This document shows, piece by piece, positions 9,542 to 16,360 of a stretch of DNA of 64,000 nt. How positions within the stretch are numbered: position 1 is the first letter of the stretch; every line of letters starts with the position of its first letter. Source of the DNA: Nocardioides pini (lineage in GTDB: Bacteria > Actinomycetota > Actinomycetes > Propionibacteriales > Nocardioidaceae); contig NZ_JAPPUX010000007.1 in the NCBI RefSeq assembly GCF_026712185.1, forward strand, positions 1 through 64,000, given 5' to 3'. Below the pieces are notes generated by a model, which was not told the origin of the DNA, searched no databases, and was given only the letters and a program-made list of their open reading frames with translations. A program made the position numbers and the translations under genes.

Positions 9542-9612
9542 GGCGGACTCCCCTCTCGCTGGTCCCACACCACCACAGCCGGGGCGCATGTGGGAAGGTC
9601 CCGACGACGGAG

Positions 9613-10536
9613 CTAGGGCGCAGGCACCAGCGTCAGCAGCGTCGCCTCGGGACGGCAGGCGACGCGGAAGCGCACGTAGGGGTTGGTCCCGAGACCGGCC
9701 GACACGTGGAGCCACGACGAGCCGTCGTCGCCGGGAGCGGAGCCGGCGGGATGGCGGTGCAGGCCGCGGGCGCGGGCGGGCTCGAGGTCGCAGTTCGTCG
9801 TGAGGGCGCGACCGCCCGGCAGGCACACCTGCCCGCCGTGGGTGTGGCCCGCGATGATCGCGTCGTAGCCGTCGGCGGCGAACTGGTCGAGGACGCGCAG
9901 GTACGGCGCGTGCGCCACGGCCAGGCGCAGGTCGGCCGCCGGGTCGGCCGGTCCGGCGACGCGGTCGAGGTCGTCGTACGCCAGGTGGGGGTCGTCGACG
10001 CCGACGAAGGCGATCCTGGTGTCGCGCACCGTCAGCGAACCGAAGCCGTTGGTGAGGTCGAGCCAGCCGGCCTCGCCGAAGCGCTCCTTGAGCTGGGGCC
10101 ACGGCAGCTGCGGCGTCGAGGTGTTGCGCTTGCCGGTGTCGGGGAGCAGGTAGAGCAGCGGGTTGCGCATGCCGGGCGCGTAGTAGTCGTTGGACCCGAG
10201 CACGTAGACGCCGGGCACGTCGAGCAGCCCGCCGAGCGCGTCGGCGACGACCGGCACGGCGCGCATGTGGGCGAGGTTGTCACCGGTGTCGATCACGAGG
10301 TCGGGCTCGAGGTCGGCGAGCCCGCGCAGCCACTCCTGCTTGGCCCGCTGGTCGGGGGCCATGTGGATGTCACTGAGGTGGAGCACCTTCAGCGGGGCGT
10401 GGCCAACGGGCAGCAGCGGGACGGTCACGCGGCGGAGCGTGTACTGCCGGGCCTCCCATGCGGCGTACGTCGCCAGGCCCACGCCGGCGAGCGTCCCGAG
10501 CCCGAGCGTGCGGCGTACGACGGGGAGGAAAGGCAT
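9613..10536 (-). CDS. Membrane-anchored metallophosphoesterase
   Basis: A 307-aa calcineurin-like phosphoesterase. The N-terminal hydrophobic segment (LGLGTLAGVGLATYAAW) is a probable membrane anchor. The two-metal site motifs are in order: VLHLSDIHM (D-x-H), VIDTGDNLAH (GD), VLGSNDYY (GN/D-type), AVAHAPYL and IIAGHTHGGQVCLP (GHTH). This resembles YkuE/YaeI-type enzymes; the substrate is unknown. The start chosen is ATG 10536; an ATG at 10554 would collide with the divergent yqeY start. Only 26 bp separate the divergent start codons. Confidence 0.9.
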   Translation of the reverse strand: MPFLPVVRRTLGLGTLAGVGLATYAAWEARQYTLRRVTVPLLPVGHAPLKVLHLSDIHMAPDQRAKQEWLRGLADLEPDLVIDTGDNLAHMRAVPVVADALGGLLDVPGVYVLGSNDYYAPGMRNPLLYLLPDTGKRNTSTPQLPWPQLKERFGEAGWLDLTNGFGSLTVRDTRIAFVGVDDPHLAYDDLDRVAGPADPAADLRLAVAHAPYLRVLDQFAADGYDAIIAGHTHGGQVCLPGGRALTTNCDLEPARARGLHRHPAGSAPGDDGSSWLHVSAGLGTNPYVRFRVACRPEATLLTLVPAP

Positions 10537-10549
10537 TCGCCAAGGCTGC

Positions 10550-10555
10550 CACAAT
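10550..10555 (+). promoter_or_regulatory. -10 box of yqeY-type gene, leaderless spacing
   Basis: CACAAT lies 7 nt before ATG 10563, inside the 26-bp gap between two divergent starts. There is no room for a ribosome binding site, so a leaderless transcript is the simplest reading. Confidence 0.4.
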
Positions 10556-10562
10556 GGTGCGC

Positions 10563-11021
10563 ATGAGTGCCCTGAAGGACCGTCTCCGCGCCGACCTGAC
10601 CACCGCCATGAAGGCGCGGGACGAGCTGCGCTCCTCCACGATCCGCATGGTGCTCACCGCGATCACCAACGCCGAGGTCGCCGGCAAGGAGGCCCGCGAG
10701 CTCTCCGACGACGACATCATCGGCGTGCTCTCCACCGAGGCCAAGCGCCGGCGCGAGGCCGCCGTGGCGTTCGAGGAGGGCGGCCGCACGGAGATGGCGG
10801 CCAAGGAGGCTGCCGAGGGCGAGGTCATCGCCGAGTACCTCCCCGCCCAGCTCAGCGAGGCGGAGATCGCCGACCTGGTCGCCGCCGCCATCGAGCAGAC
10901 CGGCGCGGCCGGCGAGGGGATGCGCGCGATGGGCAAGGTGATGGGCGTCGTCACGCCCCAGGTCAAGGGCCGCGCCGACGGAGGCGCCGTGGCGGCCGAG
11001 GTGCGCAAGCAGCTCGCCTGA
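10563..11021 (+). CDS. GatB/YqeY domain-containing protein
   Basis: A 152-aa stand-alone YqeY protein, related to the tail domain of the GatB amidotransferase subunit that contacts tRNA. The family pattern is clear: LKDRLRADLTTAMKARDEL, then STIRMVLTAITNAEV, KRRREAAVAFEEGGR, EVIAEYLPAQLSEAEI and the late GAMKAVMGV-like GMRAMGKVMGVVTPQVKGRA. The start is ATG 10563; ATG 10554 is possible. The biological role of free YqeY proteins is not settled. The gene converges on the PBP gene across a short inverted-repeat region. Confidence 0.92.
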   Translation: MSALKDRLRADLTTAMKARDELRSSTIRMVLTAITNAEVAGKEARELSDDDIIGVLSTEAKRRREAAVAFEEGGRTEMAAKEAAEGEVIAEYLPAQLSEAEIADLVAAAIEQTGAAGEGMRAMGKVMGVVTPQVKGRADGGAVAAEVRKQLA

Positions 11022-11026
11022 CCCCC

Positions 11027-11133
11027 GACCGGGCACTTCCTCGCGGTGGAACGCACCGACCGGGCACTTCCTCGCGCTGTAGCGCGAGGAACTGCCCGGT
11101 CGACGGGATGTAGCGCGAGGAACTGCCCGGTCA
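11027..11133. repeat. 31-bp-period head-to-head repeat array, locus 1
   Basis: Two forward units starting GACCGGGCACTTCCTCGCG (31-bp spacing) are followed by two inverted units (GCGCGAGGAACTGCCCGGTC). The array fills the gap between the convergent yqeY-type and PBP genes, and the PBP stop codon is the TGA that begins the outermost inverted unit. The same family recurs, enlarged, at 38567-38840. The two arms can form a long imperfect stem, so a bidirectional terminator function is plausible. Confidence 0.85.
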
Positions 11134-13518
11134 GCCCCGGCCGTTGCCGTTGCCGCGCCCCCGGCCCTTGCCCTTGCCCTTGCCGCCTCCGTCGCCGCCT
11201 CCGTTGCCGGCCGACGGCGGCGGGGGCACGTAGCCGGTCGAGGTGTAGAGCGTGACGGTGTCGCCGCTGCTCAGCTGGGCCCCGCCCCCGGGGGAGGTGG
11301 AGGCGACCAGCCCGGCGCCGGTCTCGGAGTTGACCTGGCCGCCGTCGGCGACGGTGAACCCGGCGGCCTGGAGCGCCGCGGTCGCCGCCTCGACGCTCTG
11401 GCCGGCCACGTCGGGGACGGTGCTGAGCACGCCGGCGATCTCGTCGCCGGGCGGCGTCTGGAAGTCCTCGTAGGGCAGCTTGGCGGACACCGCCGACATC
11501 GCGTCGCCCCACAGTGGTCCGGCGACGGTCGAGCCGAACGCCTCGTAGATCGGCGTTCCGCCGACGACCTGCCCGTTGAGGCTGACCCACTCGCCGAACT
11601 CGTTGGCGCCGGCCACCATGGCCGCCGTCGCGAGGGTGGGGGTGTAGCCGACGAACCACACGGCCATGTTGCTGTTGTTGGTGCCGGTCTTGCCCGCCGA
11701 CGGCTTGTCGATGGCGATGTTCTGGCCGAAGCCGCCCGGCTCCATGACGCCGCGCAGGATGTCGTTCACCGCGTCGGCGGTGGCGCCGGGCATGACCTGC
11801 TCGCACTGGCTGGGGAAGTCCTTGAGGGACGCGCCGGAGGAGTCGAGCACCTGGGTGACCGGGCGCGGGTCGCAGTGCAGGCCGCGCGCCGCGAAGGTGG
11901 CGTAGGCCTGCGCCATGGTCAGCGGGTCGGCGTCGGAGACGCCGAGGATCCACGACGGCACCTGCTGGGCCTTGGGCACCTTGACGCCCATCTTCTCGGC
12001 CAGCTCGAGCGGCTCGCACATGCCGGTGCGGGTCTCCAGCTGGGCGAAGAACGTGTTCACGGACTGCTGGGTGCCGCTGTAGAGGTCGAAGGTGCCGGAG
12101 CCAGTCGAGTTCTGCGGGTCCCAGCCCTTCTGGTCGCCGGCGTAGGGGCCGTCGCAGGTCTCGAAGTCCCAGTCGTCGAAGTGCATCGTCTGCGGCGCAG
12201 AGATGCTCGTGCTCAGCGGGATGCCCTGGTTGATGGCGGCCGCGAGGACGAAGAGCTTGAACGTCGAGCCGGCCTGGAAGCCGTTGGCGTCGCCGTACTT
12301 CTTCGGCACGGTGTAGTTGAGGTAGGTCTCCCCGCCCTTCTTGTCCTTGCCCATCGGACGGGACTGGGCGAGCGCGCGGACGTCACCGGTGCCGGGCTCG
12401 ATCATCGCCAGGCCGCCGATGGCCTGGTCGGTCTGGAAGACGTGGGAGCTGACCGAGTCGTCGGCGGCCTTCTGCATGTCGAGGTCGACCGTGGTGTTGA
12501 TCGTCAGGCCGCCGTTGTTCAGCGTGCGGCGACGCTCCTTGGGCGTGTCGCCGAGCACCGGGTCCTTGAGCAGCCAGTTGACGACGTAGTCGCAGAAGAA
12601 CGGTGCCCGCGACTGCTGGCAGCCGTTGGGCGACGTCTCGATCTTGAGGGTCTTCTCGATCGGCGTGCCCTTGAGGCGCTCGGCCTTCTTCTCGGTCAGG
12701 ATGCCGAGCTGGGCCATGCGGTCGAGGACGACGTTGCGCCGTCCCTCGGCCCGCTCGGGGTTGTCGACCGGGTCGTAGCCCACCGGGTTCTTCACCAGGC
12801 CGGCCAGCGTGGCCGACTCCAGCAGGTTGAGGTCCTTGGCGTTCTTGGAGAAGAAGTGGCGCGCCGCCGACTGGACGCCGAAGGCGCCGTCGCCGAAGTA
12901 GGCGATGTTGAGGTAGCGCTCGAGGATCCAGTCCTTGGTGTGGTTCTTCTCGAACGCGATGGCGTAGCGGAGCTCGCGGATCTTGCGCGCGTAGGTCTCC
13001 TCGGTCGCGGCCTTGCGCTCCTCGTCGGTCTCCGCCTGGTAGAGCAGGGTCTGCTTGACCATCTGCTGGGTGATCGACGATCCACCCTGCACCGAGCCGC
13101 CGTTGGCCTGGTTGGTCACGAAGGCGCGGAGCGTGCCCTTGAGGTCGAGGGCGCCGTGCTCGTAGAAGCGGTAGTCCTCGATCGCGACGATCGCCTTCAC
13201 CATCGGCCTCGAGATCGACCCGAGCGGCACGTTGATGCGGTTCTGGTCGTAGAGCGAGGCGATCAGGTTGCCGTTGACGTCGTAGATGCGCGTCTTCTGC
13301 GACAGGTCCTTCGCCTCGAGCGACTCGGGGAGGTTGACCATGCCCTTGCTGACGTCCTTGGCCGCCACGCCGACCAGGCCGGCGAACGGGATGGCGAGGC
13401 AGGCGACGAGGACTCCCATGACGACCGCGACGGCGGCCATCACCGCGAGGTGGGACGCGACGCGGCCGGCGGGACGGCCCGGAGGGCGCCCCGAGGGCGA
13501 GGACGAGCGTGAAGACAT
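11131..13518 (-). CDS. Class A penicillin-binding protein (transglycosylase/transpeptidase) with PASTA domain
   Basis: A 795-aa bifunctional peptidoglycan synthase. A short basic N-terminus is followed by one membrane anchor (VMAAVAVVMGVLVACLAIPF). The GT51 glycosyltransferase domain (about 70-270) has EDYRFYEHGALD with the catalytic Glu and GGSSITQQMVKQ. The transpeptidase domain has the Ser nucleophile in GSTFKL, the SVNT motif and KTGT. One PASTA domain (VPDVAGQSVEAATAALQAAGF) precedes a Pro/Gly/Lys-rich tail. The start is ATG 13518, supported by a -10 (TACTCT) 7 nt upstream. Divergent whiB and the two ATPases beyond it match the ponA2-whiB4 neighbourhood of mycobacteria. The stop codon is inside the 31-bp repeat array. 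Confidence 0.95.
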   Translation of the reverse strand: MSSRSSSPSGRPPGRPAGRVASHLAVMAAVAVVMGVLVACLAIPFAGLVGVAAKDVSKGMVNLPESLEAKDLSQKTRIYDVNGNLIASLYDQNRINVPLGSISRPMVKAIVAIEDYRFYEHGALDLKGTLRAFVTNQANGGSVQGGSSITQQMVKQTLLYQAETDEERKAATEETYARKIRELRYAIAFEKNHTKDWILERYLNIAYFGDGAFGVQSAARHFFSKNAKDLNLLESATLAGLVKNPVGYDPVDNPERAEGRRNVVLDRMAQLGILTEKKAERLKGTPIEKTLKIETSPNGCQQSRAPFFCDYVVNWLLKDPVLGDTPKERRRTLNNGGLTINTTVDLDMQKAADDSVSSHVFQTDQAIGGLAMIEPGTGDVRALAQSRPMGKDKKGGETYLNYTVPKKYGDANGFQAGSTFKLFVLAAAINQGIPLSTSISAPQTMHFDDWDFETCDGPYAGDQKGWDPQNSTGSGTFDLYSGTQQSVNTFFAQLETRTGMCEPLELAEKMGVKVPKAQQVPSWILGVSDADPLTMAQAYATFAARGLHCDPRPVTQVLDSSGASLKDFPSQCEQVMPGATADAVNDILRGVMEPGGFGQNIAIDKPSAGKTGTNNSNMAVWFVGYTPTLATAAMVAGANEFGEWVSLNGQVVGGTPIYEAFGSTVAGPLWGDAMSAVSAKLPYEDFQTPPGDEIAGVLSTVPDVAGQSVEAATAALQAAGFTVADGGQVNSETGAGLVASTSPGGGAQLSSGDTVTLYTSTGYVPPPPSAGNGGGDGGGKGKGKGRGRGNGNGRG

Positions 13519-13525
13519 GCGCACC

Positions 13526-13531
13526 AGAGTA
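13526..13531 (-). promoter_or_regulatory. -10 box of PBP gene, leaderless spacing
   Basis: TACTCT on the minus strand is followed by 7 nt and the ATG at 13518. The rest of the 198-bp gap to whiB is comparatively AT-rich (for example TATACGAATTG and GTTTACTTTTCACT near 13590-13645) and should hold the whiB promoter, but no single site is convincing. Confidence 0.45.
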
Positions 13532-13716
13532 CGGGCTGGACGCATAGCACTCGGAATTCCAGCGGCGCAGCCGGATAGTCACATCGGACTATACGAATTG
13601 AGCCACACGGTCCCTGTCTGGACCGGGGGTGATTCGTTTACTTTTCACTGGGAGTCAGGGATGGCCGCTATGGGGGCGGCTGACCGGCTCGCGAAAAACA
13701 CTGTGGGGACTGACTT

Positions 13717-14004
13717 ATGTGGGTCGAGGACTGGGCAGCACGCGCCGCATGCAAGGGCGACACGCCGGACGCACTGTTCGTGCGTGGCGCGGAGCAGAAC
13801 AAGGCCAAGCAGGTCTGCGCGGGGTGCCCCGTGCGGACCGAGTGCCTCGCCGAGGCGCTCGACAACCAGATCGAGTGGGGTGTCTGGGGTGGCATGACCG
13901 AGCGTGAGCGCCGTGCGCTGCTCCGCCGTCGCCCCGGCTCGTCGTGGCGCACCATCCTCGAGACCGCCCGCACCAAGGTCGAGTCGCCCTCAGTCTCCGT
14001 CTGA
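13717..14004 (+). CDS. WhiB-family iron-sulfur regulator (WblA/WhiB4-like by position)
   Basis: A 95-aa WhiB protein. The four cluster ligands are Cys12, Cys34, Cys37 and Cys43 in the C-x21-C-x2-C-x5-C pattern (AACKGD, QVCAGCPVRTEC). The turn motif EWGVWGGMT follows, then the basic DNA-contact stretch ERRALLRRRPG. WhiB proteins hold a 4Fe-4S cluster that senses redox state or nitric oxide and bind the main sigma factor. The setting (divergent from a class A PBP, convergent with two Get3-like ATPases) is that of whiB4 in mycobacteria and wblA in streptomycetes, so orthology is likely but inferred. Its 3' end overlaps the convergent ATPase gene by 15 bp. Confidence 0.93.
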   Translation: MWVEDWAARAACKGDTPDALFVRGAEQNKAKQVCAGCPVRTECLAEALDNQIEWGVWGGMTERERRALLRRRPGSSWRTILETARTKVESPSVSV

Positions 14005-15141
14005 GCCCTGGCTCGCCAGGCTCGCGCCGATCGCGCGCAGGCCGTCGAGGTCGTGGACGTCGCTCGCCATCGCGGGCACGACCGCGGTCGGCACCTGCGG
14101 GTGGGCTGCGGCGAACCGCTCACGCAGGTGCTGCTCGCGCTCGATGATGCGGACGCGGTCCGCGTGGAGGCGCAGCAGGCCCGCAGTCAGTGACGAGGAG
14201 TCGGCCGACTGCAGCCGGTCGGCGGCGGTGATCGCCGCCTCGGCCGACAGCTCGGTGCGAGCCGAGGGGCTGGCCCGGTTGACGACCAGGCCCGCCAGGG
14301 GCATGTCGTCGTCGGTGAGCCGGTCGACGAAGTACGCCGCCTCGCGCAGCGCGTCCGGCTCCGGCGCCGCGACCACGAGGAAGGCCGTGCCGTCGGCCTG
14401 GAGCAGCGCGAAGGTCTGGTCCGCCCGTTGGCGGAAGCCGCCGAAGAGCGTGTCGAAGGCCGCGACGAAGGTCTGCATGTCGCGCAGCACCTGCGCGCCG
14501 AGGACCTTGGTCAGCGAGTTGGTGACGACCGAGAACCCGGCCGTCATCAGCCGCGCCGGTCCGCGGGCCGGGGCGAGCAGCAGCCGGATGAAGCGGCCGT
14601 CGAGGAAGCTCGACAGCCGCTCCGGCGCGTCGAGGAAGTCGAGCGCCGAGCGCGACGGCGGGGTGTCGACCACGATCAGGTCGTGGCTGCCGTCGGCCAG
14701 CGCCTGCCGGTGCAGCTGGCCGAGCTTCTCCATCGCCATGTACTCCTGCGTGCCCGCGAACGAGCTGGACAGCGCGACGTAGAACGGGTTGTCCAGGATC
14801 TGCCTGGCCTTCTCCGGGCTGGCCTGCGACTCGACCACCTCGTCGAAGGTGCGCTTCATGTCCAGCATCATCGCGTCGAGCGACCCGCCCGCCCCGGTGT
14901 CGACCGCCGCGACCGGCCGCGGCGTGTTGTCGAGCTGCTCGATGCCCATCGACTGCGCGAGCCGGCGGGCCGGGTCGATGGTCAGCACCACGACCTTGCG
15001 CCCCCGCTCGGCGGCGCGCAGCGCGAGCGCGGCGGACGTCGTGGTCTTGCCGACCCCGCCTGCGCCGCAGCACACGATGATCTCGGTGGTCCGGTCGTCG
15101 AGCATCGCGTCGACGTCGAGCGGGGGCGGGGTGTTCGTCAT
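13990..15141 (-). CDS. Get3/ArsA-like anion-transporting ATPase (second of pair)
   Basis: A 383-aa SIMIBI-class ATPase. The deviant Walker A GAGGVGKTTTSAALALRAAE is near residues 26-33. Other visible motifs are LTIDPARRLAQSMG, VVDTPPSRSALDFL (switch II) and a helical middle segment (LDMKRTFDEVVESQ, ALSSSFAGTQEYM). It lacks an obvious Cys-pair metalloid site, so arsenite transport is unlikely. Mycobacterial homologues beside whiB4 are annotated only as anion transporters. It overlaps the upstream ATPase gene by 4 bp; the two very likely act as a heterodimer. The 3' end runs 15 bp into whiB on the opposite strand. Confidence 0.9.
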   Translation of the reverse strand: MTNTPPPLDVDAMLDDRTTEIIVCCGAGGVGKTTTSAALALRAAERGRKVVVLTIDPARRLAQSMGIEQLDNTPRPVAAVDTGAGGSLDAMMLDMKRTFDEVVESQASPEKARQILDNPFYVALSSSFAGTQEYMAMEKLGQLHRQALADGSHDLIVVDTPPSRSALDFLDAPERLSSFLDGRFIRLLLAPARGPARLMTAGFSVVTNSLTKVLGAQVLRDMQTFVAAFDTLFGGFRQRADQTFALLQADGTAFLVVAAPEPDALREAAYFVDRLTDDDMPLAGLVVNRASPSARTELSAEAAITAADRLQSADSSSLTAGLLRLHADRVRIIEREQHLRERFAAAHPQVPTAVVPAMASDVHDLDGLRAIGASLASQGSDGD

Positions 15142-16163
15142 GCCATCCCCTGGCGGCGGAGCAGCTGGGCGAGCTCGACGAGCGCGCCCTGGTCGATCCC
15201 GCCCGCGAGGCGCGGCAGCTCATAGGTGGGCACGCCCTCGGCCGCGACGAGCGCGCGCTGCTCGTCCTCGAGGTGACGGCGTACGGCGTGGTCGCGCGCC
15301 TCGGCGACCAGTGACTCCACCAGCTCCGCGTCGACGTCGACGCGGGCGCGCGCCAGCTCGGAGGTGACGGCGGTCGGGTCGACGGTGTCGTCGCGCACCT
15401 GGGCCAGCGCGCTCGGGCTGAGGGCCTGGGGTCGCACCAGGTTGACCACCACGCCACCCACGGGCAGTCCCGCCGCGCGCAGCTCGCGGATCCCGTCGGA
15501 GGTCTCCTGCACCGGCATCTCCTCGAGGATCGTGACGAGGTGGACCGCCGTGCGCGGGGAGCGCAGCAGCTCCATCACCTTGTCGGCCTGGGACTTGACC
15601 GGGCCGACCTTGGCCAGGCCCGCCAGCTCGGAGTTGACGCCGAGGAACTGGCAGATCCGACCGGTCGGCGGCGCGTCGAGCACCACGGCGTCGTACGTGA
15701 TCTGCTCCTTGTGCCGGCCGCCGCGGGGGCGCTGCACCGCCTCGTAGACCTTGCCGGTGAGGAGCACGTCGCGCACGCCGGGCGCGATCGTGGTGGCGAA
15801 GTCGATGACGCCGAAGCGGTCGAGCGCCTTCCCTGCCCGCCCGAGCTTGTAGTACATCGCGAGGTACTCCAGCAGCGCCGACTCGGGATCGATGTGGAGC
15901 GCAAGGACCTGGCCCGCCCGCCCGTTCTCGTCGGGGGCGCCCTTGGCAAGGCGACGCTCCTCGTAGGGCAGCGGGTCGACGTCGAACATGCGGGCGATCC
16001 CCTGGCGGCCCTCGACCTCGCAGAGCAGGACGTTGCGACCCGAGGTGGCCAGCGCCAGGGCCAGCGCCGCCGCGACCGTCGACTTCCCGGTGCCGCCCTT
16101 CCCCGTGACCACGTGCAGGCGGACCTTCGGCCAGTCGTGGGGGCGATCGACGTTGGCGGTCAC
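15138..16163 (-). CDS. Get3/ArsA-like ATPase (first of pair)
   Basis: A 341-aa partner of the gene downstream. The P-loop VTGKGGTGKSTVAAALALAL begins near residue 17, followed by LLCEVEGRQGIARMF and the switch-II segment VVLDAPPTGRICQFL. A central helical part includes ALLEYLAMYYKLGRAG, and the late VVVNLVRPQALS marks the nucleotide-recognition region. The start chosen is GTG 16163 because a -10 box (TATCCT) sits 6 nt upstream; a much longer frame up to 16307 lacks support. ATGA-type coupling to the second ATPase supports joint function. Confidence 0.9.
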   Translation of the reverse strand: MTANVDRPHDWPKVRLHVVTGKGGTGKSTVAAALALALATSGRNVLLCEVEGRQGIARMFDVDPLPYEERRLAKGAPDENGRAGQVLALHIDPESALLEYLAMYYKLGRAGKALDRFGVIDFATTIAPGVRDVLLTGKVYEAVQRPRGGRHKEQITYDAVVLDAPPTGRICQFLGVNSELAGLAKVGPVKSQADKVMELLRSPRTAVHLVTILEEMPVQETSDGIRELRAAGLPVGGVVVNLVRPQALSPSALAQVRDDTVDPTAVTSELARARVDVDAELVESLVAEARDHAVRRHLEDEQRALVAAEGVPTYELPRLAGGIDQGALVELAQLLRRQGMA

Positions 16164-16169
16164 GAGCCG

Positions 16170-16175
16170 AGGATA
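16170..16175 (-). promoter_or_regulatory. -10 box of ATPase operon, leaderless spacing
   Basis: TATCCT on the minus strand, then 6 nt, then GTG 16163. No Shine-Dalgarno sequence fits in between. This decides the start of the first ATPase. Confidence 0.5.
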
Positions 16176-16297
16176 GCCATCGGGGCGAGGCCGGATCCGG
16201 GCCGCTTCTACGTGTGAACACGCGGCTTTGAGTCCATGGCGACCGTCTTTTGCTTGACCAACGCACAAAAGTCTGCGAACGTCCGCGACAGGACCTT

Positions 16298-16313
16298 CGT
16301 GACCCACGTCACA
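16298..16313 (+). promoter_or_regulatory. Candidate Crp/GlxR operator upstream of giant secreted protein
   Basis: CGTGACCCACGTCACA matches the Crp-family consensus TGTGA-N6-TCACA at 9 of 10 half-site bases. It lies 48 bp before the ATG at 16361. A Crp-family gene is encoded at 52936-53613. Control of a sugar dehydrogenase gene by such a regulator would be sensible but is inferred. Confidence 0.5.
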
Positions 16314-16360
16314 GCCACGTCCGCACCGCCGTACTCACACCCGCCTCTGGAGGCCCTGGG

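Noticed and set aside
9542..9612. Terminator after the metallophosphoesterase gene
   Set aside because: Only a 7-bp TCCCACA/TGTGGGA pair with a 19-nt loop is present; too weak to call.
13990..16163. Arsenite efflux ATPase ArsA pair
   Set aside because: No metalloid-binding cysteine set and no arsB/arsR nearby; the gene neighbourhood is the conserved whiB-linked Get3-like pair.
16251..16360. N-terminal extension of the giant protein from a start at 16250
   Set aside because: The extra residues precede a normal signal peptide, cross the candidate Crp site and lack a ribosome binding site; ATG 16361 follows a good GGAGG.
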